Assembly: GCA_016710965.1 (NCBI GenBank)
Contig: JADJTW010000032.1
Location: 1 to 64,000, forward strand
Length of the DNA stretch: 64,000 bases
From: Flavobacteriales bacterium
GTDB taxonomy: Bacteria; Bacteroidota; Bacteroidia; Flavobacteriales_F; PHOS-HE28
Direction: 5' to 3'
This document shows, one piece after another, positions 33,422 through 41,473 of this stretch. The position numbers were made by a program, and so were the translations under genes. Within the stretch, counting starts at the first letter, position 1. Every line of letters begins with the position of its first letter. The notes under the pieces were generated by a model. That model did no database searches. It was not told the origin of the DNA and was given only the letters and a program-made list of their open reading frames with translations.

Positions 33422-34882
33422 ATGCGAATGGTAGCCTGGCGAGTTGCGGCAACGGCATCATTGCAGAAGGCCATCCCGCCCTTGTTCCTGGCCATCGCCA
33501 TTGCGCTGCCTTATTCCATCAGGCTCTACTTCAGTGCGCTTGACCTCGAGGTGATCTTCCCTGCAGAACCGTTGATCGGCCTGCTGTTGCTCGTCATCGC
33601 CGCGCGCATCCTACTGGGTCGCGCCCGGTTTGAATGGGATCGCGATGCGCTGCGTCATCCCCTTGTTCTTGTCGCGTTCTTGTGGATAGCAGCTCTGGGC
33701 TTTTCGGCGCTTGGTTCCGAGCATGCCATGGTCTCCATGAAGGCCTTGCTCGTGCGCTGCGCCTTCATCGTCCTGTTCTTCCTCCTGCCGGTCCTGTTTC
33801 CTGCGATCATTCATATCAAGCGCCGCTCCGTGCTGTTGGCTCATGCGCTGTCTTTCTTTGGCGTGGTGGCCTATGCGTTCCATCAACAATCGCTCGCTGG
33901 CTTCGATCGCCACGGCGCATCACTGGCACCGTTCCCATTCTACGTAGACCACACCAGTTACTCAGCGGTGCTGGTTTACGTTCTCGTCCTGCTCGCTGTC
34001 GAATCGATCATTGCCGTCCGGGAGCGCGGCGCTCCGTTTCCGTGGGACCTAATGCTGCTGCTCGGACTCGGTGCCGTGGCCTTCTATCTCGCTTTCTGCC
34101 GTGCGGCATGGATCAGCGTGGCCGCTTTGCTCATTGCTTTGCTACTCCTTCGGTTGCGCATTGTATTCAAATGGTTCACGCTCGTTGCGTCGACTTCCGC
34201 TCTGTTCATCGTTTGCGCTCTGGCTTACATCGCCATGGGGCACGGCCCGGTGGTCGCCGACTCGAATGCCGCAGGTGCGGGCGCCAGGGCGAGTGTGCTC
34301 TCAGTCACCAATGTCAGCACCGATGCAAGCAACAAGGAGCGGGTGAATCGTTGGAAGTGCGCGATGCGCATGTTCCGCGATCGACCTCTGCTTGGCCATG
34401 GCGTTGGCACTTTCCAGTTCACGTTCCTGCCCTACCAGTTGAAGGAGGAGATGACATACATCAGTGTAACTGGATCAGTGGATCCCAAGCGCGTGCAGCG
34501 TGTATGGAGCTTCTCCGAAGAACTCTTCGTTCGACGCAATCCGCAATTGCTCTACTGCAGCGGAGGCACGGCGCACTCCGAGTACTTGCTCGCTCTTTCC
34601 GAATCAGGGCTGATCGCGTTCCTGGTGTTCACCGCGCTTGCATGGGCGACGTTGAGCAGCGCTTTCCACGGATCCGTCCGCAACCTGCCACCGAACGGGC
34701 GCATCCGGCACATCGGTGCCTGGCTTGCCTCGCTGGCCTATCTGGTTCATGCCTTGTTCAACAATTACTTGGACGACCCTAAGGTGGCTATGCTTTTCTG
34801 GATCACTCTTGGTGGGCTGGTCGCTCCGAGATCGCAGGTCGATGTCAAGGGAGCAGGCCAGGGGAGTTCATCCAGCGCTTGA
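33422..34882 (+). CDS. O-antigen ligase / Wzy-type polymerase
   Basis: A 486-residue integral membrane protein with about 11 helices and, at about 325-400, a long periplasmic loop followed by RVNRWKCAMRMFRDRPLLGHG and GTFQF, the WzyC/O-antigen ligase signature with its conserved H/G-rich loop. Such proteins join O-antigen units or transfer the polymer to lipid A-core. Start ATG at 33422 fits the first helix; the frame is open 23 codons upstream. It ends tail to tail with a Wzz-like chain-length protein (38-bp overlap), a pair that would work together in surface polysaccharide assembly. Confidence 0.82.
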   Translation: MRMVAWRVAATASLQKAIPPLFLAIAIALPYSIRLYFSALDLEVIFPAEPLIGLLLLVIAARILLGRARFEWDRDALRHPLVLVAFLWIAALGFSALGSEHAMVSMKALLVRCAFIVLFFLLPVLFPAIIHIKRRSVLLAHALSFFGVVAYAFHQQSLAGFDRHGASLAPFPFYVDHTSYSAVLVYVLVLLAVESIIAVRERGAPFPWDLMLLLGLGAVAFYLAFCRAAWISVAALLIALLLLRLRIVFKWFTLVASTSALFIVCALAYIAMGHGPVVADSNAAGAGARASVLSVTNVSTDASNKERVNRWKCAMRMFRDRPLLGHGVGTFQFTFLPYQLKEEMTYISVTGSVDPKRVQRVWSFSEELFVRRNPQLLYCSGGTAHSEYLLALSESGLIAFLVFTALAWATLSSAFHGSVRNLPPNGRIRHIGAWLASLAYLVHALFNNYLDDPKVAMLFWITLGGLVAPRSQVDVKGAGQGSSSSA

Positions 34883-35825
34883 ATTCCGGCCCGTGGAAGT
34901 GCCACAATGCCACGCTTGCTAGGAGAGAGGCCGCCGCGAGAACGAACGTCGATATGGCCACCAGCCATGCGCTTCGCTCTTTGGAGTGGTGGATGTCGGG
35001 CAGGGCCGTGCGCACTACGCTGATCGGCTCGAGCAGTTCAAGTCGCTGGGCACCTACGTAGATGTCCAGTTCCCGCTCCGCATCCAGTGATTGGGCTTCC
35101 GCTGCGACCAGCAGGTCCGCAGCGCGCTGAATGTCATATCTAGGATCCCGACCACCTCCAGACTCGCTCAGCTCCACAAGTGCAGCCAAACGTGCGTCTC
35201 GCTCACGGCGACGCTGGACTGACCGTTCCAGCACATCGGTATAGAGCTTTACTGATCGTTCAAGTTCTGCATCGTGACGGGCGCGCGACATGCTTTGCAG
35301 TATTTCCTGCAGTGCATTTGCCATGGCCAGGGCGAGGTCACGATCGCGATCATGAACCGTGACCGCAAGGCATTGTGCGTCCAGGTACTGCGGCTCGATG
35401 GCGTTTCGCAATAGTTCCGTTACACGCGCATATGCGAATGCGTCATTCTCATCGATCCCGTAGTGGGAGCGGAGATCGAACTCCTTGATGAGTTGGTCCA
35501 GCACCGCTGTGCATGTGGATTCGTAATACAAGCGCATCAACGACGATGGTGTCTTCACCGGGTCTCCAGGTCGCGAAGGCAAGGTGGCATCACCCACAAG
35601 GAGCACCACCGTACTGGCGTAGTCGGCGGGCATGGCCATGCGTAAGAGCCCGGTTACTGCCGCCACAACCAGTGCGACGAGCAGAATACGCCATCGCGCC
35701 TGGCGGAAACGCAGTACCAAGGAAGGAGCTTGGGCGTGGCCCGGGCGAACGCGACCATGCGCTCTCCCCGGATAGTTGCCTGCCTCCAGTGGCGCTTCGA
35801 TCTCCTGGTTTTCCAAAGTCTCCAT
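34845..35825 (-). CDS. Wzz-like chain-length determinant
   Basis: The 326-residue protein has the two-transmembrane Wzz layout: a cytoplasmic N-terminus, a helix at about 48-66 (RILLVALVVAAVTGLLRMAM), a periplasmic portion with DYASTVVLLVGDATLPSRPG near the start, a long coiled coil (MSRARHDAELERSVKLYTDV through AQSLDAERELDIYV), and a second helix (SAWLVAISTFVLAAASLLAS). Such proteins set the length of polysaccharides made by Wzy polymerases. It faces the Wzy-like gene 3' to 3' with a 38-bp overlap. Family members share little sequence, so the call rests on topology and context. Confidence 0.68.
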   Translation of the reverse strand: METLENQEIEAPLEAGNYPGRAHGRVRPGHAQAPSLVLRFRQARWRILLVALVVAAVTGLLRMAMPADYASTVVLLVGDATLPSRPGDPVKTPSSLMRLYYESTCTAVLDQLIKEFDLRSHYGIDENDAFAYARVTELLRNAIEPQYLDAQCLAVTVHDRDRDLALAMANALQEILQSMSRARHDAELERSVKLYTDVLERSVQRRRERDARLAALVELSESGGGRDPRYDIQRAADLLVAAEAQSLDAERELDIYVGAQRLELLEPISVVRTALPDIHHSKERSAWLVAISTFVLAAASLLASVALWHFHGPEFKRWMNSPGLLP

Positions 35826-35873
35826 CGATCCGGAGAACAAGTTAGCAGTTGCAATGAGAGTCGGCTCTTGCGG

Positions 35874-36236
35874 CTAACCGTGGTACACCCTGCTCGAAAC
35901 GATCGCTGCGTCGTGGATCTCGAGCACTTCGCCAACGCGCAGGTCAGCCTCGCCATCTGCATGACGGACGTACTCCATGAATACCTGCTCATCATCAGCA
36001 GTGAGCTTGAGCACCTGGTATCGTAGGCTGGGCAGACGATCGAAGGCATCACTCCACCATTCCCGCAACGCCTGTTTCCCGCGCACCCAGCCGCCAGTCC
36101 CGGGACTCCGGGCTTTCAGCTTCGGACTGTAGTGCTGGGCGTCATCAGCGTAGAGCAGTAAGAGAGCCTCCAAGTCGTGCGCATTGAAGGCTTCGAACCA
36201 CAGATGGGCGATACCCTTGTTGGCCTGGGCGTTCAT
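35874..36236 (-). CDS. NTF2-like (SnoaL) small protein
   Basis: A 120-residue protein of the nuclear transport factor 2-like class: LWFEAFNAHDLEALLLLYAD, then DAQHYSPKLKARSPGTGGWV, GKQALREWWSDAFDRLPSLR and a C-terminal strand. No ligand or active site can be assigned. It lies 48 bp upstream of the Wzz-like gene on the same strand, but no functional link is evident. It is divergent from the CDF transporter. Confidence 0.75.
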   Translation of the reverse strand: MNAQANKGIAHLWFEAFNAHDLEALLLLYADDAQHYSPKLKARSPGTGGWVRGKQALREWWSDAFDRLPSLRYQVLKLTADDEQVFMEYVRHADGEADLRVGEVLEIHDAAIVSSRVYHG

Positions 36237-36372
36237 GAGCGGCGAAAGTGAGGAGATGGCGTTCCCCTTCGCCTACCCACAAGTGGGGAATATGACCAAG
36301 CGTGGATGCGCCGAGGTGGCTGGGTTCGGCTCGCGTGCCTCGCTCTTGGCCCGCAGGCCTACTTTCGGCGGA

Positions 36373-37245
36373 ATGTCTGGCGAGAAGATCGCACTACGGG
36401 CCACCTTCATCAGCATGGTCAGCAATGCCCTGCTGGCCGTATTGAAGGGATTGACGGGCTACTTCGGTAACAGTTATGCCCTTATCGCCGATGCCATCGA
36501 GAGCACCACGGATGTGTTCTCATCGCTGCTGGTCTGGCTTGGCCTGCGCTATTCCATGCGGCCGCCGGACCATGACCACCCATACGGACATGGCCGGGCA
36601 GAGCCTTTGGTCACCTTTATGGTGGTGGCCTTCCTCTTCATCTCAGCGACGGTCATCGCCTACGAGAGCATCCTGCACATCAGGACGCCGCATGAAGCAC
36701 CGCATCCCTTTACGCTCATCGTTCTCGGTGCCATCATCGTGTGGAAGGAATTGAGCTACCGCTGGGTGGCGAGGAAAGGAAAGGAGACGCACAGTACCGC
36801 ATTGAAGGCTGATGCGTGGCACCATCGCAGCGATGCGATCACCTCGCTGGCGGCCTTCATCGGTATCAGCATTGCGGTATGGAAGGGACCTGGCTATGAG
36901 GCCGCCGACGATTGGGCCGCACTGCTCGCCTCGGTGTTCATCGCATACAATGCTTATCTCATCCTGCGGCCCGCGCTGGGCGAGATCATGGACGAGCAGC
37001 TGCACGCCGAGCTGGTGATGGAGATCGAACGCACTGCGTTGTCCGTGCCCGGTATCCTGACCACCGAGAAATGCTATGTGCGCAAGATCGGGATGCGCTA
37101 TTACGTGGATCTGCATGCGCGTGTGAACGGCGACCTCTCCGTGCGTGATGGCCACGCGCTGGCCCATGTCCTCAAGACCGCCATCCAAGCCGCACTGCCT
37201 GAAGTAGCGGAGGTGCTTATCCACGTGGAGCCCGAGGAAGGGTAG
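36373..37245 (+). CDS. Cation diffusion facilitator (CDF) family transporter
   Basis: CDF proteins export divalent cations such as Zn(II) or Mn(II) by proton exchange. The 290-residue protein has six membrane helices: the first two contain the metal-site motif SYALIADAIESTTDVFSSLL, then PDHDHPYGHGRAEPL in the loop, LKADAWHHRSDAITSLAAFI in TM5, and a cytoplasmic C-terminal domain (VPGILTTEKCYVRKIGMRYY, VRDGHALAHVLKTA). Start ATG at 36373 fits the family; the frame is open further upstream. TACTTTCG 6 bp before it resembles the -7 box. Confidence 0.88.
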   Translation: MSGEKIALRATFISMVSNALLAVLKGLTGYFGNSYALIADAIESTTDVFSSLLVWLGLRYSMRPPDHDHPYGHGRAEPLVTFMVVAFLFISATVIAYESILHIRTPHEAPHPFTLIVLGAIIVWKELSYRWVARKGKETHSTALKADAWHHRSDAITSLAAFIGISIAVWKGPGYEAADDWAALLASVFIAYNAYLILRPALGEIMDEQLHAELVMEIERTALSVPGILTTEKCYVRKIGMRYYVDLHARVNGDLSVRDGHALAHVLKTAIQAALPEVAEVLIHVEPEEG

Positions 37246-37382
37246 ATCGATCCGCATCCACCTGCGGTTCCACCCCGGCATTCTCAGGTCTACTTGCTGC
37301 CTTGAGCTTGGAGTCAGCCGGTAAGCCACCGGATCAGGGCACTCGTGAATGAGCAACCTGCTGGCGCATACCGCGTGCGCTT

Positions 37383-38300
37383 TCAGCCCATTAGTGCGGC
37401 CAGCCGTTCCAACTCTTCCTGGCTGTTGAAGCGGATCTCGATGGTGCCGAATCCTTCGATGTCCTTGCGCACTTCCACACGCGCGTCCAGGACTTCCGTG
37501 AGCTGCTTGCTCATCTCCCGGTCCAGGCGGAGCTTCGGTCCACGGTCCTTGTCCCCGCGTGAGGAATGGCTGCGCGCGAGGTCTTCCACTTGGCGCACGC
37601 TCAATTGGCTTTCTACGATCTTGTGGTACAGCCCAACCTGGCGCACGGGATCGGTGATGGTGATGAGCGCCCGTGCGTGGCCCATGCCGATGGCGCGTTG
37701 TCGCAGGCCGAGTTGCACTTCAGGCTGGAGCTTCAGCAGGCGCAGGTAGTTGCTCACCGTCGTCCTGTCCTTGCCCACCTTCTCGCTGAGCTTCTCCTGC
37801 GTCAATTGCACTTCATCGATCAAGCGCTGGAAGCTCACGGCCACTTCGATAGGGTCCAGTTCCTCGCGCTGGATGTTCTCGACCAGGGCCATCTCCAGCA
37901 TGGCCTCGTCGTTGGCCACGCGCACGTATGCAGGTACCTCGGTAAGCCCGGCCAGCTGCGAAGCGCGGAAGCGCCGCTCGCCGCTGATGAGCTGGTAGCG
38001 TTCGTAGCCCATCTTGCGCACCGTTACCGGCTGTATGATGCCCAGTTGGCTGATGCTCTGCGCGAGTTCGGCAAGGGCTTCCTCGCTGAAGTGCGCGCGC
38101 GGCTGGAAAGGGTTCGGTTCGATCTGCCCCAAGGGCAGGTCGACAATTCCTCCCATGGGGCGCGGCTTGTTCCCGATCGCCGTTTCGCGCGTGGTGATAT
38201 CGGCGGCGGGCTCGTCCAGCAAAGCGCTCAGTCCACGGCCCAGTCCTTTCTTCTTCATGTTCTCGGTTCGTTCGATCGATGGTGCGGGGGCGGCTTTCAT
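37383..38300 (-). CDS. parB: ParB chromosome-partitioning protein
   Basis: ParB binds parS sites near the origin and works with ParA to segregate chromosomes, using CTP for clamping. The 305-residue protein has the KKKGLGRGLSALLDE N-terminus, the CTPase/parS module with RYQLISGERRFRASQLAG and VENIQREELDPIEVAVSFQ, a helix-turn-helix (SEKVGKDRTTVSNYLRLLKL), and a C-terminal dimer domain. The ATG at 38300 overlaps the parA stop (ATGA); the next ATG at 38258 gives MKKKGLGRG and is an equally good start. I saw no parS palindrome in the window. Confidence 0.92.
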   Translation of the reverse strand: MKAAPAPSIERTENMKKKGLGRGLSALLDEPAADITTRETAIGNKPRPMGGIVDLPLGQIEPNPFQPRAHFSEEALAELAQSISQLGIIQPVTVRKMGYERYQLISGERRFRASQLAGLTEVPAYVRVANDEAMLEMALVENIQREELDPIEVAVSFQRLIDEVQLTQEKLSEKVGKDRTTVSNYLRLLKLQPEVQLGLRQRAIGMGHARALITITDPVRQVGLYHKIVESQLSVRQVEDLARSHSSRGDKDRGPKLRLDREMSKQLTEVLDARVEVRKDIEGFGTIEIRFNSQEELERLAALMG

Positions 38301-39112
38301 TGCATCTCTTCCACCGGAATGATGCGTTCGCTGTCGGGGATGCGCGTGAGGCTGTTCTTCTGCAGGATCTCGCGCGCCAGGTTGAGGTAATTGGTGGCGC
38401 CCTTGCTGCTGGCGTCGTGCATGATGATGGTCTGCCCATGGCTGGGAGCCTCGCCCAGGGCCACGTTGCGGTGTATGACCGTGTCGAAGACCAATTGCTG
38501 GAAGTGGGTCTTCACTTCCTCCACCACCTGGTTCGCCAGTCGCAGGCGGCTGTCGTACATGGTCAGCAGCATGCCCTCGATCACCAGGTCCGGGTTGAGG
38601 CGTTGTTGTACGATCTTGATGGTGTTGAGCAGTTTTCCCAGGCCTTCGAGCGCGAAATACTCGCACTGCACGGGCACGATCACGCTATCCGCTGCGGTAA
38701 GGCTGTTCACCGTCACCAGCCCCAGGGAGGGCGAACAGTCCACGATGATGAAGTCGTACAGATCGCGCAGCGGCTCCAGCACCTTCTTCATCTGGCGCTC
38801 GCGCTCCGGCATGTCTATCATCTCGATCTCTGCGCCTACCAGGTCGATGTGGCCGGGCAGCAGGTCGAGGTTGGGATTGTCAGTGCCGGTGATCACATCG
38901 CTCGCAGCAGTGCCGTTGATGATGCACTCATAGATGCTGGCCTTCACGTTGCGCGGATCGAAGCCCACACCGCTGGTGGCATTGGCCTGCGGATCGGCGT
39001 CCACCAGCAGCGTGCGGCGCTCCAATGCGCCCAGGCTGGCCGCGAGGTTGATGGCGGTGGTGGTCTTGCCTACGCCGCCTTTCTGGTTCACGATCGCGAT
39101 GATCTTGCTCAT
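38297..39112 (-). CDS. parA: ParA family partition ATPase
   Basis: ParA is the Walker-type ATPase partner of ParB. The 271-residue protein has the deviant Walker A KGGVGKTT at 11-18, DADPQANATSG in the switch region, the Walker B strand FIIVDCSPSLG, and PVQCEYFALEGL near the end. It is soid/ParA-like, short, without an N-terminal DNA-binding domain. It is coupled to parB by a 4-bp overlap. A GC-rich hairpin, GGGCCGG / CCGGCCC at 39131-39149, lies just upstream, after the UPF0173 gene. Confidence 0.95.
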   Translation of the reverse strand: MSKIIAIVNQKGGVGKTTTAINLAASLGALERRTLLVDADPQANATSGVGFDPRNVKASIYECIINGTAASDVITGTDNPNLDLLPGHIDLVGAEIEMIDMPERERQMKKVLEPLRDLYDFIIVDCSPSLGLVTVNSLTAADSVIVPVQCEYFALEGLGKLLNTIKIVQQRLNPDLVIEGMLLTMYDSRLRLANQVVEEVKTHFQQLVFDTVIHRNVALGEAPSHGQTIIMHDASSKGATNYLNLAREILQKNSLTRIPDSERIIPVEEMQ

Positions 39113-39129
39113 GGTGGTGGTTGTTGGTC

Positions 39130-39150
39130 GGGGCCGGGAATTTCCGGCCC
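39130..39150 (-). terminator. GC-rich hairpin between UPF0173 and parA
   Basis: The stem GGGCCGG / CCGGCCC around gaattt (minus strand aaattc) lies 20 bp after the UPF0173 stop and 18 bp before the parA start. There is no T run, so termination is uncertain; it may instead be a hairpin in the parA leader. Confidence 0.35.
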
Positions 39151-39160
39151 TGGGTGGATC

Positions 39161-39838
39161 TCAGATCTCAATGGTGGTTCCGATTGTTGGAAGTAGCAGT
39201 TCGAGCCCAGCTGCGCTGAACGCGGCTTTCGCTTTCTCCGTGTCGATGACGATGGGAGGGAAGGTGTTGTAGTGCAGGCCCACCACTTTCGTTACGCCCA
39301 TGTATTGCGCGGCGATGATGGCATCGTCCACGCCCATGGTGAAGTGATCGCCAATGGGCAGGCAGGCGAAACGCAGCTTGAATGTCTTCAGCAGCTGCAT
39401 ATCAAGCGTGAGCGCTGTGTCGCCCGCATGGTGGAATGCGCCTTCTTCGCTTTGCACGACGAATCCTCCTGGATTGCCGCCATAGGTGCCATCGGGCATT
39501 TGGCTGCTGTGCAACGCCGTCACATATTTCACGCGCAGCGGTCCCACGTTCACGGCGCCACCGAGGTTCAGCCCGACGGTCTTCGCGATGCCCTTCTTCT
39601 CGAACCAGCCCGCGATCTCGTAGTTGCTCACCAGTGTGGCATTCGTGCGCTTCGCGATGGCTTCGGCGTCGGCCATGTGGTCGCCATGTCCATGGGTGAT
39701 GAGGATTTCCGTTGCCGGGATTCGCGCGATATCGACAGCGCCCGCGAGAGGGTTGCCCAGAACGAAGGGGTCGAAGAGCACATCATGCCCGGCGGTGTCC
39801 ACGCCGACGCAGGAGTGTCCGTAATAGGTAAGCTTCAT
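39161..39838 (-). CDS. UPF0173 metal-dependent hydrolase (YtkL-like)
   Basis: A 225-residue metallo-beta-lactamase-fold protein with the family's short form. Start MKLTYYGHSCVGVD, the metal motif THGHGDHMADA (HxHxDH), and LPIGDHFTMGVDDA near residue 160. The reaction of UPF0173 members is unknown. Upstream is a 9-bp inverted repeat (39851-39873), a possible operator. Its start is at 39838; the gene is 135 bp from the first 35-bp direct repeat. Confidence 0.92.
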   Translation of the reverse strand: MKLTYYGHSCVGVDTAGHDVLFDPFVLGNPLAGAVDIARIPATEILITHGHGDHMADAEAIAKRTNATLVSNYEIAGWFEKKGIAKTVGLNLGGAVNVGPLRVKYVTALHSSQMPDGTYGGNPGGFVVQSEEGAFHHAGDTALTLDMQLLKTFKLRFACLPIGDHFTMGVDDAIIAAQYMGVTKVVGLHYNTFPPIVIDTEKAKAAFSAAGLELLLPTIGTTIEI

Positions 39839-39850
39839 CCGGCCGTTCAG

Positions 39851-39873
39851 CGAAACGTTGGGTCAACGTTTCG
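39851..39873. promoter_or_regulatory. Inverted repeat upstream of UPF0173, possible operator
   Basis: CGAAACGTT (39851-39859), loop GGGTC, AACGTTTCG (39865-39873): 9 bp perfect complementarity with a 5-nt loop, 13 bp before the start codon of the UPF0173 gene. It could be a regulator site or an RNA hairpin in the leader. Confidence 0.4.
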
Positions 39874-39973
39874 GCGCACGCAAAGAACAGGCACGCGGTG
39901 CGCTCGCACCTGTTCATAAGAGGGCGAGTTTTGAACAGAAAGCTGTGCTGCTGGAAAAGCGCCGCGGAATGGG

Positions 39974-40008
39974 ATCAGATATCCTTGCGGTCGAGGTCCT
40001 CGAAGTTC
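39974..40008. repeat. 35-bp direct repeat, left copy
   Basis: This 35-bp stretch is identical to 40954-40988, which is the last 34 bp of the PUR-alpha coding sequence with its stop codon plus one base. The bases on either side of the two copies differ (g versus a on the left, g versus a on the right). Confidence 0.85.
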
Positions 40009-40111
40009 GCCAATAGCCTTGGCTAAACTATTTGGTCCTGATCGGGCTTAGAGGCATATGGCACCGTAGTTCGGTGGATTTCCGAATACATAGGCCCTTC
40101 ACTTGCAGTTC

Positions 40112-40900
40112 TCATTCTTCCAACACGCTCACCAGCCACGGATTGAAGACGAAGACATACAGGATCCAGAGCGTTACACCGGCGAGCAGGGGGAATACCA
40201 CAGCTTTGAGAATAATGCTCGATCCCTCAGCGCCGCTGTCGTTCGCAAGTATCAATCCCTTCTTTCGAGCGAGCCCGATGGCCCCTCCAATGGCCATGCC
40301 CGGAAGGCAACCGAGAACAGCCCCGATAAGCGCTGCGCTCAAACCCATGATGAAGAAGTTGGCCTTGCTGACCTTGGCCGTTACTATAGCAAGCCCTATG
40401 CATGCGGCGAATCCGAAGCGCGGTATGAAACAAACTCCTACACTGGCCGCGAACAAGGCAGCCATTCTCGGGTCCGCCGATCCGAGCAGGATCAGGGTAT
40501 CCAGGAGTTTCAAGCCAACACCGACGATAGCTCCCCATTTCAAGCCGGATACGGCATGGGCCCAGATCGGCTCATATAGGACCCTCAAGCCGAAACGGCC
40601 CTTGGCGAATTCGCCGAGGTTAACGGTCGCAACAGCCCATTTGCCGTCATTCGCTTTGGTATGCACATCCAAATTAGACGTCTTCGAATATCTGCCGCTC
40701 AGAATACCTTCACGCAAGGACGCAACGAATTGGCCTTTGTCGAGTAGCGCGCGTTCTGAATTATTCGACCGGATCGCAATGAACCAATCCATCTCCTGCT
40801 TTAGAGATTCCATCTCGGGATCTCCCGATCGGATCGAGGCGTCCAAAGTGGACAAGAAAGCCTCTAGGCCCGTCCCGGTGGGTTTTCCCTGGTCGCTCAT
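40112..40900 (-). CDS. Orphan multi-span membrane protein between direct repeats
   Basis: The 262-residue protein has a soluble N-terminal half of about 118 residues (MSDQGKPTGTGLEAFLSTLD, then QEMDWFIAIRSNNSERALLD, KGQFVASLREGILSGRYSKT, and LGEFAKGRFGLRVLYEPIWA) and then about four membrane helices (KWGAIVGVGLKLLDTLILLG; VGVCFIPRFGFAACIGLAIV; IMGLSAALIGAVLGCLPGMA; PLLAGVTLWILYVFVFNPWL). I recognise no family for certain. Codon use is less GC-biased than in its neighbours. It lies entirely inside the 35-bp repeats and has no partner gene, so a transferred or duplicated insert is likely. Confidence 0.65.
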   Translation of the reverse strand: MSDQGKPTGTGLEAFLSTLDASIRSGDPEMESLKQEMDWFIAIRSNNSERALLDKGQFVASLREGILSGRYSKTSNLDVHTKANDGKWAVATVNLGEFAKGRFGLRVLYEPIWAHAVSGLKWGAIVGVGLKLLDTLILLGSADPRMAALFAASVGVCFIPRFGFAACIGLAIVTAKVSKANFFIMGLSAALIGAVLGCLPGMAIGGAIGLARKKGLILANDSGAEGSSIILKAVVFPLLAGVTLWILYVFVFNPWLVSVLEE

Positions 40901-40953
40901 GTTGAGGGTCTCGCTGAAAGTCCGATGGAATACCTCGACCCTTCGGATCGCGA

Positions 40954-40988
40954 ATCAGATATCCTTGCGGTCGAGGTCCTCGAAGTTC
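40954..40988. repeat. 35-bp direct repeat, right copy
   Basis: Identical to 39974-40008. It covers the stop codon and last codons (DLDRKDI) of the PUR-alpha gene, which remains intact. Confidence 0.85.
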
Positions 40989-41323
40989 ACATCGGTGAAC
41001 GGCGGAGGATCGTTGCTGGGAGCGTCACCGCCGTACTGCCGCGAGTTGGGCTCTGGCCCGTTGCCGTATTCGCCGCTGGCTTTCAATCGGTCGATCTCGC
41101 CGTAGGCATCCTGCAAGCCGTCGAGGAACTTGTCGAAGTCCTCCTTGTACAGGAAGATCTTGTGCTTGTCGTAGTGCGCGGTGCCGTCCTCGTGGGTGTG
41201 CTTCTTGCTTTCGGTGATCGTCAGGTACAGATCACGCCCACGGGTGCTCTTCACATCGAAGAAATAGGTCCGCTTCCCGGCGCGTACGGCCTTGGAATAC
41301 ACGTCTTCACGATCGTCGCTCAT
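40955..41323 (-). CDS. PUR-alpha/DUF3276 family protein
   Basis: A 122-residue protein of the Bacteroidota-Spirochaete PUR domain type, which binds single-stranded nucleic acid with a twisted sheet and a helix: DVYSKAVRAGKRTYFFDVKS, then TRGRDLYLTITESKK, HKIFLYKEDFDKFLDGL, and a variable acidic tail (DPPPFTDVNFEDLDRKDI). The start ATG at 41323 fits the domain. Its 3' end is the site duplicated in the 35-bp direct repeat. Confidence 0.88.
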   Translation of the reverse strand: MSDDREDVYSKAVRAGKRTYFFDVKSTRGRDLYLTITESKKHTHEDGTAHYDKHKIFLYKEDFDKFLDGLQDAYGEIDRLKASGEYGNGPEPNSRQYGGDAPSNDPPPFTDVNFEDLDRKDI

Positions 41324-41473
41324 GGCACTTCGCCCGTGGTGCAAGGGGAGGGCGCACCCAAATATAGAAGCCAGCATCACACCTCCAAATGCAAGGGGCT
41401 GGGCGTGAGGGGATGACGATCCATCGGATCGGAGTTCAACGGCCCGCAGGCTCTTCGAGAGGGCCTCTGCGGC

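Larger units (their letters stand above)
39974..40988. other. Candidate insertion bounded by 35-bp direct repeats
   Basis: The span between the two identical 35-bp repeats (about 945 bp, 40009-40953) holds one membrane-protein gene and has a lower GC content by eye than its neighbours. Duplication of a gene's exact 3' end on both sides of an insert is how site-specific integration at the 3' end of a gene often appears. No integrase is encoded inside. A simple segmental duplication or gene-conversion product is the main alternative. Confidence 0.5.

Noticed and set aside
40009..40953. Insertion sequence or integron cassette
   Set aside because: No transposase, no terminal inverted repeats and no attC-like structure could be found within the span. 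The direct repeats resemble gene-end att sites instead.
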